Assembly (NCBI GenBank): GCA_023266435.1
Contig: JAHFQF010000006.1
Span: 1-27,602 of the forward strand
Length of the DNA stretch: 27,602 bases
From: Legionellales bacterium
GTDB taxonomy: Bacteria > Pseudomonadota > Gammaproteobacteria > Berkiellales > Berkiellaceae
Reading direction: 5' to 3'
The translations under genes were made by a program, and so were the position numbers. Positions 1-8,861 of the stretch are shown piece after piece (position 1 is the first letter of the stretch; the number at the start of each line of letters is the position of its first letter). The notes below the pieces were generated by a model. The model was not told the origin of the DNA. It did not search any database and saw only the letters and a list, made by a program, of their open reading frames with translations.

Positions 1-1468
1 AGGAAAGTTAATCGTATTTTGGGATGATAATGGCATTTCTATCGATGGAGAAGTAAAAGGTTGGTTTAACGAAGACACAGCTAGCCGCTTCGAAGCTTAT
101 CATTGGCAAGTCATACGTCATGTGGATGGACATGATCAAGATGCTGTCCGACAAGCAATTGTGGCAGCACGTGCAGAAACCACTAAACCTACTTTGATTT
201 GTTGTAGAACAATTATTGGTTATGGTGCGCCTAATCTCGCAGGCTCTGAGCAAACCCATGGTGCTCCACTGGGAGACAGTGAAATCGCTCTAGTGAGAAA
301 AGCACTCAACTGGTCGCATGCGCCATTTGAGGTGCCAGAAGCAATTTATCAAGGTTTTGACGCCACCGAGAAAGGTGCGGCACAAGAGTCTGCTTGGAAC
401 ACGATTTGGCAAACTTATCAGAATCGTTATCCAGAGATTTCCGCAGAGTTTCAGCGTCGCCAACAAGGGAAATTGCCAGAAATTTTAGTTCAACAATTTG
501 ATGAACAACTTTTAGCCTGGCAAAGCAAACAGGCTACCGTGGCAACACGTAAAGCGTCGCACCAAGCCCTCGCGCTCATGGGCCCTGCTTTACCTGAATT
601 ATTAGGTGGCTCCGCAGATTTAACAGGCTCTAATCTGACTTTATGGTCTAAAGAAGCACCGTTTAGTAAAGAGTTTGCAGCAGGTAAGTATCTGTATTAT
701 GGCGTCAGAGAGTTTGGTATGGGCGCTATCATGAATGGATTGGCATTGCATGGTGGATTTATTCCCTATGGTGGCACATTCCTCACCTTCTTAGATTACA
801 TGCGTAATGCTGTGAGGATGGCAGCGTTGATGAAGCAACGTGTGGTCTTTGTCTTTACACATGATTCTATCGGTTTGGGAGAGGACGGACCCACACACCA
901 GCCCATTGAGCATTTAGCCATGCTGCGTGCCACACCAGGTGTGACCACGTGGCGTCCTGCGGATGCGGTAGAAACATTGGCTGCTTGGCAATTCGCTTTG
1001 ACGCATCAAACAGGCCCTACTTGTCTCGCGTTATCACGTCAAAATTGCCCGCACCTCGACCGTACTGCAGTACAAGTGAGTGCTATCAAGAAAGGTGGGT
1101 ACGTGTTAGTCGATGGAGGCGAGCAGCCTGATTGGATTATTATGGCCACAGGTTCAGAAGTTGCTTTAGCATTACAAGTAGCTAACACACTGAAAACAAC
1201 CAAGGGACAATCTGTACGAGTTGTTTCTATGCCAAGTATGGAACAGTTTTTACAGCAACCCTTGGCATACCAAGAGTCTGTTTTGCCCGCCACTTGCCAA
1301 CGCCGTGTTGCAATTGAAGCTGGCTCCAGTCAATCCTGGTATCGTTTTGTAGGCAGCCAAGGGCTGGTGATTGGGATGGATACCTTTGGGTTGTCCGCTC
1401 CTGCATCAGACTTATTTGATCATTATGGATTTAGCGTAGAAAAAATCGTTGCGCTATTAAATCAATAG
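1..1468 (+). CDS. tkt: Transketolase, C-terminal 488 residues (5' end outside window)
   Basis: Thiamine-diphosphate transketolase of the non-oxidative pentose phosphate pathway; it moves two-carbon ketol units between sugar phosphates in the cytosol. The reading frame is open from base 2, before any start codon, and the first residues (GKLIVFWDDNGISIDG) are the conserved end of the TPP-binding domain, so the gene begins upstream. Full-length family members are about 660 residues, so roughly 175 N-terminal residues are missing. The pyrimidine-binding domain is complete, with the diagnostic GLGEDGPTHQP motif near base 880, followed by the C-terminal domain up to the stop. The gene lies 17 nt before gap and probably shares its transcript. 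Family identity is secure. The in-frame ATG at 122 is internal and is not the start. Confidence 0.97.
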   Translation, partial: GKLIVFWDDNGISIDGEVKGWFNEDTASRFEAYHWQVIRHVDGHDQDAVRQAIVAARAETTKPTLICCRTIIGYGAPNLAGSEQTHGAPLGDSEIALVRKALNWSHAPFEVPEAIYQGFDATEKGAAQESAWNTIWQTYQNRYPEISAEFQRRQQGKLPEILVQQFDEQLLAWQSKQATVATRKASHQALALMGPALPELLGGSADLTGSNLTLWSKEAPFSKEFAAGKYLYYGVREFGMGAIMNGLALHGGFIPYGGTFLTFLDYMRNAVRMAALMKQRVVFVFTHDSIGLGEDGPTHQPIEHLAMLRATPGVTTWRPADAVETLAAWQFALTHQTGPTCLALSRQNCPHLDRTAVQVSAIKKGGYVLVDGGEQPDWIIMATGSEVALALQVANTLKTTKGQSVRVVSMPSMEQFLQQPLAYQESVLPATCQRRVAIEAGSSQSWYRFVGSQGLVIGMDTFGLSAPASDLFDHYGFSVEKIVALLNQ

Positions 1469-1485
1469 AAGAAGGGGAAAGCAGT

Positions 1486-2499
1486 ATGACAATTCGAGTC
1501 GCAATCAACGGATATGGTAGAATTGGCCGGAATATTTTACGTGCCCTGTATGAAAGCAAACAACAGCACGACATTCAAATCGTTGCAATCAACGATCTGG
1601 GTGATGCAAAAGTTAATGCGCACTTAACCAAATATGACTCCACACACGGTCGTTTTTCGACAGACGTACAAGTCGGCTCAGATGGTAGCTTGATCATTGA
1701 TGGTCAAGAAATACAAGTGTTCGCTGAAAGAAACCCAAGTTTATTACCCTGGAAAGCATTGAATATCGATGTGGTATTAGAATGCACTGGATTATTTGCT
1801 TCTAAAGACAAAGCCAGCCAACATCTTCAAGCTGGTGCGAAAAAAGTGCTGATCTCAGCACCTGCTGGTGATGATGTAGATGCCACCATCGTGTATGGTG
1901 TGAACCACCAAACCTTAAAGGCTACGGATAAGATTGTATCCAATGCATCTTGCACGACAAACTGCTTGGCACCTTTAGTGCAACCATTACATGCGCAAAT
2001 TGGATTGGTAAGTGGATTGATGACTACCGTGCATGCGTATACGAATGATCAAGTCTTGACTGATGTCTATCATACAGACTTACGTCGTGCACGTTCTGCA
2101 ACGCAGTCTATGATTCCTACAAAAACAGGCGCTGCGGCAGCAGTAGGTCTGGTATTGCCTGAGTTGAACGGAAAATTGGATGGCTTTGCGATTCGTGTGC
2201 CAACCATCAATGTGTCTGTTGTGGATTTGACCTTTACTGCAGAAAGAATCACCTCCGTAGAAGAGGTCAATACGCTTTTAAAAGATGCCTCCAAAACAAC
2301 GTTGAGTGGTGTATTGACAGTGAACACTGAGCCATTGGTTTCCATTGACTTTAATCATAACCCAGCTTCTAGTGTTGCTGATCTCACACAAACCAAAGTC
2401 ATTGGTAACCTTGTCAAAGTCTTGGCATGGTATGACAATGAATGGGGTTTTTCTAATCGGATGTTAGATGTTGCTAAAGCGATGATGCAAGCACGTTAA
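1486..2499 (+). CDS. gap: Glyceraldehyde-3-phosphate dehydrogenase (type I)
   Basis: NAD-dependent GAPDH of glycolysis and gluconeogenesis, a cytosolic homotetramer in the family; converts glyceraldehyde 3-phosphate to 1,3-bisphosphoglycerate. 337 residues, normal length. The N-terminal Rossmann motif NGYGRIGR is at residues 8-15, the catalytic motif SNASCTTNC has the nucleophile Cys156, and the partner His183 follows in TTVHAYT. The ATG has a purine-rich ribosome site (GAAGGGGAAAG) 17 nt after tkt. In enterobacteria the gene before pgk is the paralogue epd (erythrose-4-phosphate dehydrogenase). Here HAYTNDQ and PTKTGAAAAVG are GAPDH-like rather than Epd-like, so GAPDH is preferred, although some Epd activity cannot be excluded from sequence. 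Confidence 0.95.
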   Translation: MTIRVAINGYGRIGRNILRALYESKQQHDIQIVAINDLGDAKVNAHLTKYDSTHGRFSTDVQVGSDGSLIIDGQEIQVFAERNPSLLPWKALNIDVVLECTGLFASKDKASQHLQAGAKKVLISAPAGDDVDATIVYGVNHQTLKATDKIVSNASCTTNCLAPLVQPLHAQIGLVSGLMTTVHAYTNDQVLTDVYHTDLRRARSATQSMIPTKTGAAAAVGLVLPELNGKLDGFAIRVPTINVSVVDLTFTAERITSVEEVNTLLKDASKTTLSGVLTVNTEPLVSIDFNHNPASSVADLTQTKVIGNLVKVLAWYDNEWGFSNRMLDVAKAMMQAR

Positions 2500-2680
2500 T
2501 CAGTACTCCCTCAAACGGTAGGGGCATTATTTTTTTGAACAAGGATGTGGGTTTAGAGCTTGTAAAAACAAGCGCTGCCGCGCCTTAAAAATGATGCTCC
2601 TAACGTCAGTAATAACAGCCCCTTAAAAATTATCTGTGATTGATGCAGATTAAATAAAGCAGTCAATTTAAGGTGATAAA
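2500..2680 (+). other. gap-pgk intergenic region (181 nt)
   Basis: The only long gap in the glycolytic block. It holds the weak terminator at 2507-2537 and a perfect 6-bp hairpin at 2558-2573 (GCTTGT, AAAA loop, ACAAGC) without a T run. I see no ORF with a ribosome site and no convincing sigma-70 promoter, although pgk may need its own promoter here. The pgk ribosome site AAGGTG lies at the right edge. Confidence 0.5.
2507..2537 (+). terminator. Weak intrinsic terminator after gap
   Basis: A short stem (2507-2511 with 2520-2524, 5 bp including one U-G pair, 8-nt loop) is followed closely by a run of seven T within TTATTTTTTT. The stem is short, so termination is likely partial, leaving some read-through into pgk. 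Confidence 0.45.
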
Positions 2681-3907
2681 ATGTTAACGTTAGACCAAAT
2701 TACAGTCACTGGAAAGCGTGTTTTACTGAGAGAAGATCTCAATGTCCCTTTAACTACAGATGGTCGAGTAGCACATGATGCACGCTTATTAGCTGCATTG
2801 CCTACCATTCAACAACTGTTAGATAAAAAAGCGGCAGTATTGTTGCTAGCGCATTTGGGCAGACCTGAAGAAGGGAAATTCAATGTGGCAGACTCTTTGC
2901 AACCTGTTGCGGATCGTTTAAGTGAATTATTGGATCGCCCAGTGCCGCTCATTCAAAACTGGATAGATGAACATCCTAAAGTCGCACCTGGTGACATTGT
3001 GCTGTTAGAAAACGTACGATTTTTAGAGGGTGAGCAAGGTAATACGCCAGGATTGGCCAAACGTATTGCCGCTTTATGTGATGTTTTTGTGATGGACGCA
3101 TTTGCTGTTGCGCATCGCAGTCAAGCTTCTACAGTGGGTGTTGCGCAATACGCGCCTATCGCCTGCGCCGGGCCTTTATTATTACGAGAAGTCTCCGCTT
3201 TAAACCAAGCTTTGACTGACCCCGCACATCCAGTTGTTGCAATTGTAGGGGGCAGTAAAGTATCAACGAAGTTCGGACTTTTAAATGCACTGTTGAACAA
3301 AGTCGATGCATTGATCGTGGGAGGCGGCATAGCCAATACCTTTTTAAAAGCCCAAGGATTAGAAATCGGCAGCTCACTGTATGAGGCCAGTTTTGTCAAA
3401 GAAGCCGGCGCACTCTTAGAAACTGCTAAAGCGTTAGGTAAGCAGATCATTGTACCAGAGGACGTTGCAGTCGCGATGGATCTGAGTGAGCACGCAGTAC
3501 GTAAAACTTGCGATTTACAGGTCATACAAGCCGATGAAAAGATTTTAGACATTGGCCCTAAAACTGCTAAAAAAATCGCAGAGGCATTAAAATCAGCCAA
3601 GACCATTTTATGGAATGGTCCTGTAGGTGTATTTGAGCACCCCGCTTTTCAACAAGGCACACAAGCTGTTGCACACGCTGTTGCTGACAGTGCTGCTTTT
3701 TCGATTGCAGGTGGTGGCGATACTTTAGCCGCCATTGATCAAGCGGGTGTTGCTAACCATATTTCTTACATTTCTACTGCAGGTGGCGCGTTCTTAGAAT
3801 ATGTAGAATACCATCATTTACCAGGCATTGATGTGCTCCTCGATAGAGCAGAAGGCCCTTTGCCCAGTGATGAAATGATTCATTTGATTAAAACACGGGA
3901 GTCTTAA
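2681..3907 (+). CDS. pgk: Phosphoglycerate kinase
   Basis: Transfers phosphate between 1,3-bisphosphoglycerate and ADP in the cytosol, the first ATP-forming step of lower glycolysis. 408 residues; bacterial enzymes are usually 385-415. Visible motifs: the substrate-binding RxDLNVP-type segment at residues 17-23, AHLGRP at 57-62, LLENVRF, DIGPKTA, and the nucleotide-binding GGGDT at 344-348. Minor departures from the consensus are RED in place of the usual RVD or RAD at 17-19 and AFAVAHRSQAST in place of AFGTAHRAHAST; neither removes a known catalytic residue that I can identify. The ATG has an AAGGTG site 6 nt upstream. Pyruvate kinase follows after 6 nt, so the two are co-transcribed and probably translationally coupled. 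Confidence 0.97.
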   Translation: MLTLDQITVTGKRVLLREDLNVPLTTDGRVAHDARLLAALPTIQQLLDKKAAVLLLAHLGRPEEGKFNVADSLQPVADRLSELLDRPVPLIQNWIDEHPKVAPGDIVLLENVRFLEGEQGNTPGLAKRIAALCDVFVMDAFAVAHRSQASTVGVAQYAPIACAGPLLLREVSALNQALTDPAHPVVAIVGGSKVSTKFGLLNALLNKVDALIVGGGIANTFLKAQGLEIGSSLYEASFVKEAGALLETAKALGKQIIVPEDVAVAMDLSEHAVRKTCDLQVIQADEKILDIGPKTAKKIAEALKSAKTILWNGPVGVFEHPAFQQGTQAVAHAVADSAAFSIAGGGDTLAAIDQAGVANHISYISTAGGAFLEYVEYHHLPGIDVLLDRAEGPLPSDEMIHLIKTRES

Positions 3908-3913
3908 CGCCGT

Positions 3914-5344
3914 ATGGAACAAATTCGACGAACAAAAATTGTAGCGACTGTAGGCCCTGCTACAGACGATCCTGCACGATTGCGTGCACTGATTGAAGCG
4001 GGAGCGAATATACTGCGTTTAAATATGTCGCATGGGCAGATTGCCGATCACAGACGACGCTTTGAGATGGCTAAAGCCTTGTCTGAGGAGCTCGATAAAC
4101 CTGTAGGGATTTTAGTTGATCTGCAAGGACCTAAAATACGTATTGCACGATTTGCAGAAGGCAAAGTGCATCTCAAAAAAGGTCAAAGTTTTTTATTGGA
4201 TGCAAAATTAGCGTCTGACTGTGGTGATGAAACACAAGTAGGGCTTGATTATCCTGCCTTGACTAAAGACGTCAAAGCGGGAGACAGATTGCTCTTAGAT
4301 GATGGTCGTATCGTACTGGATGTCATTACGGTGGAAGACACTGTCGTGAGCTGCCAGGTCATTGTAGGTGGCGATCTGTCTAACAATAAAGGGATTAACT
4401 TACAGGGTGGTGGATTATCTGCCAAAGCCCTGACTGAAAAAGATAAAAACGATATTCGCTCTGTTGCGGATTGGGACATTGATTATTTTGCCATTTCTTT
4501 TCCTCGGTCAGCCCAAGACATTCATGAGGCACGCGAACTCTTAAGACAAGCCGGCTCTGTTGCAAAATTAATTGCTAAAATAGAACGTACCGAAGCAGTT
4601 AATGCCATTGATGACATTATTCAAGCCTCTGATGGCGTCATGGTTGCGCGTGGAGACTTAGGGGTTGAATTAGGATTTGCAGAATTGCCTGCGGTTCAGA
4701 AAGAGATTATTCATCGTGCGCGCACTTTGGATAAAGCAGTGATTACAGCGACTCAAATGATGGAGTCGATGATTCATAGCCCTATCCCCACACGTGCAGA
4801 GGTCTCTGATGTGGCCAATGCTGTGTTAGACGGTACCGATGCTGTGATGCTTTCTGCAGAATCTGCGTCGGGTAACTTTCCAGTAGAAGCCGTGCAAGCC
4901 ATGCACGATGTCTGTTTTGCCGCAGAAAGGCATCAAGTGTCTAGACTCTCACGGCACCGGGTAGACAAACAATTTGGTCGAGTGGACGAGGCCATTGCCA
5001 TGGCTGTGATGTATACGGCAAATCATATTGATATTGCTGCCATCATTGCACTCACCGAATCTGGTTCAACGCCTTTATGGATGTCTAGAATTCGCTCAAG
5101 TGTGCCTATTTTTGGTCTGTCGCGACATCGCAGAACCTGTGGGCTCATGACTTTGTACCGAGGGGTTTACCCAATTTATTTTGATGTGACAGCGGGAAAA
5201 GCTTGGGAAGTGTCTCAACGCGCTATCGCGTTTTTGAAAGAAAAAGGCTATTTAAAATCTGGTGAGCGTGTGATCGTCACGAAAGGGGACGTCATTGGTA
5301 TTGATGGCGGAGCCAACGCCATGAAGATTTTAATTGTTCCATAA
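3914..5344 (+). CDS. pyk: Pyruvate kinase
   Basis: Converts phosphoenolpyruvate and ADP to pyruvate and ATP, the last glycolytic step; cytosolic. 476 residues, the usual bacterial length with barrel, B domain and C-terminal allosteric domain. Seen: N-terminal TKIVATVGPA, the substrate loop RLNMSHG, the catalytic KIERTEA with Lys222 and metal-ligand Glu224, then MVARGDLGVELG and the signature ITATQMMESMI. The start lies 6 nt after the pgk stop, with a GGGAG ribosome site inside the end of pgk. Whether it is PykA- or PykF-like (AMP or fructose-1,6-bisphosphate activated) cannot be read safely. The neighbourhood pgk-pyk-fba fits lower glycolysis expressed as one unit. Confidence 0.97.
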   Translation: MEQIRRTKIVATVGPATDDPARLRALIEAGANILRLNMSHGQIADHRRRFEMAKALSEELDKPVGILVDLQGPKIRIARFAEGKVHLKKGQSFLLDAKLASDCGDETQVGLDYPALTKDVKAGDRLLLDDGRIVLDVITVEDTVVSCQVIVGGDLSNNKGINLQGGGLSAKALTEKDKNDIRSVADWDIDYFAISFPRSAQDIHEARELLRQAGSVAKLIAKIERTEAVNAIDDIIQASDGVMVARGDLGVELGFAELPAVQKEIIHRARTLDKAVITATQMMESMIHSPIPTRAEVSDVANAVLDGTDAVMLSAESASGNFPVEAVQAMHDVCFAAERHQVSRLSRHRVDKQFGRVDEAIAMAVMYTANHIDIAAIIALTESGSTPLWMSRIRSSVPIFGLSRHRRTCGLMTLYRGVYPIYFDVTAGKAWEVSQRAIAFLKEKGYLKSGERVIVTKGDVIGIDGGANAMKILIVP

Positions 5345-5378
5345 ACCACCTTGAAAACTATGTAGTAAGGAGATCAGT

Positions 5379-6440
5379 ATGTTAATTTCGATGAGAGAGC
5401 TGTTAGATCATGCAGCAGCCAATGGCTATGGTGTGCCAGCTTATAATGTGAATAATTTAGAGCAGATGCGCGCCATTATGATGGCAGCAGATGAAATGAA
5501 CAGCCCAGTGATTGTGCAAGCCTCCGCAGGCGCGCGTAAATATGCCGGTGCGCCTTTTTTAAGACATTTGATTTTAGCCGCAATTGAAGAATATCCACAT
5601 ATTCCTCTTTGTATGCACCAAGATCACGGTGCTTCTCCTGGCGTCTGCCAACGCTCCATACAACTTGGCTTTTCTTCCGTCATGATGGATGGATCTTTGC
5701 ATGAGGATATGAAAACACCAGCTAACTATGACTACAATGTGGCTGTTACTCGCAGAGTCGTCGAAATGGCGCATTCTTGTGGTGTCTCTGTAGAAGGTGA
5801 ATTAGGCTGTTTGGGTTCTTTAGAAACCAAAACCGCTGGTAAAGAAGATGGTTCAGGTGCCGAAGGTGAATTGACTCATGACATGCTATTAACTGATCCT
5901 GAGGAAGCTGCACGTTTTGTAAAAGACACCCACGTGGATGCTTTGGCCATTGCCATTGGGACTAGCCACGGCGCGTATAAATTCAGTCGTCCACCCACAG
6001 GGGATATTTTGGCCATTGATCGCATCAAAGCAATTCATGCACTGATTCCAAACACACATTTGGTCATGCATGGTTCCTCCAGTGTGCCGCAAGATTGGTT
6101 AAAAATCATTAACGAATATGGTGGCGACATTAAAGAAACCTATGGCGTGCCTGTTGAAGAAATTCAAGAAGGAATCCGTCATGGTGTGCGTAAAGTGAAT
6201 ATCGATACCGATCTGCGTTTAGCAGCAACAGGAGCGATTCGCCGTATGCTAGCAACCAAGCGTGGTGAGTTTGATCCACGTAAATACTTGGGTGAGTCTA
6301 TGAAGGCCATGGCAGAGATTTGCAAACAACGCTATGAAGCGTTTGGCACAGCAGGACAGGCAGATAAGATCAAAGTGACCTCTTTAGAAGCCATGTCTGA
6401 TCGTTATGCTGCTGGCAAATTAGATCCTATTTTTAAGTAA
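5379..6440 (+). CDS. fba: Fructose-bisphosphate aldolase, class II (CbbA-like subtype)
   Basis: Zinc-dependent aldolase that cleaves or forms fructose 1,6-bisphosphate in glycolysis and gluconeogenesis. 353 residues. Class II features: catalytic Asp82 and zinc His83 in MHQDHG, the GELG segment, TSHGAYK and VMHGSSSVPQ supplying further zinc and phosphate ligands, and KVNIDTD near the C-terminus. The overall pattern and length resemble the Calvin-cycle (CbbA) subtype found in many proteobacteria, not the E. coli FbaA type; that subtype name alone does not imply carbon fixation. The ribosome site AAGGAG is 5 nt before the ATG. The last gene of the glycolytic run: an intrinsic terminator lies 3 nt after its stop. 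Confidence 0.96.
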   Translation: MLISMRELLDHAAANGYGVPAYNVNNLEQMRAIMMAADEMNSPVIVQASAGARKYAGAPFLRHLILAAIEEYPHIPLCMHQDHGASPGVCQRSIQLGFSSVMMDGSLHEDMKTPANYDYNVAVTRRVVEMAHSCGVSVEGELGCLGSLETKTAGKEDGSGAEGELTHDMLLTDPEEAARFVKDTHVDALAIAIGTSHGAYKFSRPPTGDILAIDRIKAIHALIPNTHLVMHGSSSVPQDWLKIINEYGGDIKETYGVPVEEIQEGIRHGVRKVNIDTDLRLAATGAIRRMLATKRGEFDPRKYLGESMKAMAEICKQRYEAFGTAGQADKIKVTSLEAMSDRYAAGKLDPIFK

Positions 6441-6443
6441 CCT

Positions 6444-6463
6444 AAAGCCCTGCGGGGCTTTTA
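6444..6463 (+). terminator. Intrinsic terminator after fba
   Basis: Stem AAAGCCC (6444-6450) pairs perfectly with GGGCTTT (6455-6461), 7 bp with a TGCG tetraloop, followed by TTTTA. It closes the glycolytic operon. Its 3' half also supplies the only G-rich stretch before the GTG start at 6471, so it may affect expression of the next gene. Confidence 0.75.
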
Positions 6464-6470
6464 GTGCATT

Positions 6471-8861
6471 GTGGGATTATTTTCTGGATTAGATACTCAA
6501 ACGGACTTGAGTCTGGTAAAAGGAACTTTATCAACGGCGCAGCCTGCTATCAGCCGGCTGCACGATTCTTTTTTTCAAAAAATCCATTCAGAAGATCTTG
6601 TGATGCTGATGGTGCTCGATACGTTTATCTTACCCTGGCTCATTTACTATTATCAAACAGCGCAGTCCGAATGTAAGCAATTTAAAAAGAATCAGTTGCT
6701 CGCACCATTTTTTAAAAAAATACAGTTTAATCTTCAAATTTCAGTATTTGAGCGTTGGTTAGCACAGAGCTTGCAGCATATTCAGCACAGGCAAGAGCAA
6801 GTCACGCAGCAGCTTCAAGCAATGTCGGTTAAAAAAAAGCTACCAACAGCGCAGCAATCTAGCTCGGATAAGTGCTGGTTACAAACTTTGTCTGATAGAC
6901 AATGGAGTGATTGGAGTAGTCGCGCAACAGGAAAAAATCAAGGGTTATATGACGCGTCAGTATGCGTTACGATGCAAAGCAGCGAACAACTCAGTGTGCT
7001 TGAGCCATGTCTGCCAACTATTACAGAAACAGAGTTTCTGACTGCAGAGGCGCCCTCAGATGAGGCAGAGAAAAAAGAAAAAATGGGCTGGGGTTGGCGT
7101 TTATTATGGAGCAGTTTGCGCTGGATTAAGAAAGAGTTGGCGTTAATCAGTGGTGTCGCCTTGATAACGAGCCTCGCTTTTAGCTGTATTTTTTCTCCCT
7201 CATGGATTTTAATTGCAGTATGCATCACATCCCTCGTGGGGGTGACGATCTCGACATTACGGCCACTTTGGCGCGCGATGATCAGATGGTGGCGTACAGA
7301 TGCCGAAAAAGTAGCACAATATTATCAATTCACAGAGGATTTTTGGTCGCAATCTGTGGATCGATTCCAACAATCGACGTTGGATCTTAAACAACTTGGA
7401 CTAGAATTTTATCGTTTTGAATTGCCTCATGTCATGTATGAGGCTTTGTGTGAAAGTGGACAACAGATTGTTGACGCTTTTTCACAGAGAAAGCCAGAGC
7501 ACCGCTGGAAAGCAAACCCCATACATCAACAGCATCGTCTGCACGGCGCAAAGCGAATTCAAGAAAAATTACAGACATTGCAGAGAAATTTTCAAACTTT
7601 TCATTGTGCTTTAGCAGGGACGTTGTACCAGCAGTTTAAGCAGGCTGTTGTTAAAAGGAATGCGGTAGGCTTAGTATTGCATGTAGATGATCGAGTTTTA
7701 TATACGATACATAGACTCTATGCGTTCCTTGGCATGAGTGATCAAGTTACAATAGAACGCTGGTCAAAAGATTTTTTTGCCGAGTCTATGGAGTCATATC
7801 TAGAAGTCACTCAACAATCTTCGCTGGGCTTTCCGCTAAAAAAAATAAAAAACTCAATCAAAGAAAGATTGTCTTTACAGTATGCGCTGTTATGTCGTTA
7901 TTGGCAGATACCTGCAGACGCTCATATGCCGTTTTGCATGAGGGTAATGATCGACGAAACAGCCATGCCAGATCACCTTTCTGAACAAGAGATTCCAGCG
8001 GGGATTTTAGAAAAATTCAAGATTTTTTGCTCGCACACGTTTGCGGGAGAGTATTGGAAAATACGGTATCTAACAGAGGATTTTTCAAAGCAACTGCAAG
8101 ATGAACTGACGAAAAAACTAATACAGATGGGTGTTGCTGAAACAGATCTAGAAACCTTGAATTGCACGACTGATCAAATGCAGGTAATCCATGCTTTGAT
8201 GAAAAAAGGCATTGACGGCGAAAATCTAGTTGAGTATTTTAACCTATTGAATCAAGCTTGGCAGATTTATTGTATTCTCAGTATGCGTAAAGCCCAGATG
8301 TCAAGCACAGAGTATCTAGAAAAAAAGCAGTGCTTAGAGAGTTTATTAGAGAATTGGTTGTTGTCTTTAGAGCGTGATAAGCGCTCAATAGAAAGCAATA
8401 TGATTCAAGTGCTTTTGCTAGCACGCTTTGATCTCACCCACAGTCGACGCGAGACTTATCAAAGCTCTTCAAGAGAGCAGGTGTTGCATCAAATTTGGTG
8501 GTACTTGGTGCGTAACTGGTTATCAAGTTATTTTAATCAAGAGACAGCTGCACGCAATGAACCTGAATCCATAGAGGTTGATCTCATTAAAAGATATTAT
8601 CAAATGACGAAAAAAATCGATGTGGAAAACTGTGAATCTTGGTTGATTGCTCAATTATCGCATCAAGACACACCGCAGAAAAGACTCACCTGGCTAGAAC
8701 AAAATGGTCAGTTGATTACGCGCTTAAATATGCCAAGATTTACTCAATTTGCAATACACACCCAACAAGTTTCTATTTGTGCTTTACAGGAAGTACCCCA
8801 TGCCATTACCCCTAATAAAAAAAGAATCAAAAGCAAGCTCCTTAGTCTCCTCTTTGGATAG
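6471..8861 (+). CDS. Unrecognised 796-aa protein with a two-helix membrane hairpin
   Basis: I do not recognise the family. The frame opens just after an in-frame stop at 6462-6464; the first usable start is GTG 6471, with only a poor G-rich site in the fba terminator stem. An internal ATG at 6603 (residue 45) is the next candidate. Seen in the protein: a hydrophobic patch at about 44-61, a Gln/Lys-rich helical stretch at 64-125, two strong hydrophobic segments at about 223-241 and 244-263 flanked by Trp/Arg/Lys (a membrane hairpin), then over 500 mostly helical, soluble-looking residues and a basic tail (KKRIKSKLL). No catalytic motif is visible and there is no signal peptide. The following gene overlaps its end by 62 nt, so the two are probably made together. 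It sits between universally conserved metabolic genes, which suggests lineage-specific insertion. A secreted or membrane-anchored host-interaction protein is possible but not shown. Confidence 0.8.
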   Translation: MGLFSGLDTQTDLSLVKGTLSTAQPAISRLHDSFFQKIHSEDLVMLMVLDTFILPWLIYYYQTAQSECKQFKKNQLLAPFFKKIQFNLQISVFERWLAQSLQHIQHRQEQVTQQLQAMSVKKKLPTAQQSSSDKCWLQTLSDRQWSDWSSRATGKNQGLYDASVCVTMQSSEQLSVLEPCLPTITETEFLTAEAPSDEAEKKEKMGWGWRLLWSSLRWIKKELALISGVALITSLAFSCIFSPSWILIAVCITSLVGVTISTLRPLWRAMIRWWRTDAEKVAQYYQFTEDFWSQSVDRFQQSTLDLKQLGLEFYRFELPHVMYEALCESGQQIVDAFSQRKPEHRWKANPIHQQHRLHGAKRIQEKLQTLQRNFQTFHCALAGTLYQQFKQAVVKRNAVGLVLHVDDRVLYTIHRLYAFLGMSDQVTIERWSKDFFAESMESYLEVTQQSSLGFPLKKIKNSIKERLSLQYALLCRYWQIPADAHMPFCMRVMIDETAMPDHLSEQEIPAGILEKFKIFCSHTFAGEYWKIRYLTEDFSKQLQDELTKKLIQMGVAETDLETLNCTTDQMQVIHALMKKGIDGENLVEYFNLLNQAWQIYCILSMRKAQMSSTEYLEKKQCLESLLENWLLSLERDKRSIESNMIQVLLLARFDLTHSRRETYQSSSREQVLHQIWWYLVRNWLSSYFNQETAARNEPESIEVDLIKRYYQMTKKIDVENCESWLIAQLSHQDTPQKRLTWLEQNGQLITRLNMPRFTQFAIHTQQVSICALQEVPHAITPNKKRIKSKLLSLLFG

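Noticed and set aside
3121..3606. 161-codon open frame on the minus strand inside pgk
   Set aside because: Fully antisense to a complete, motif-bearing pgk; composition is that of a shadow frame and no ribosome site is present.
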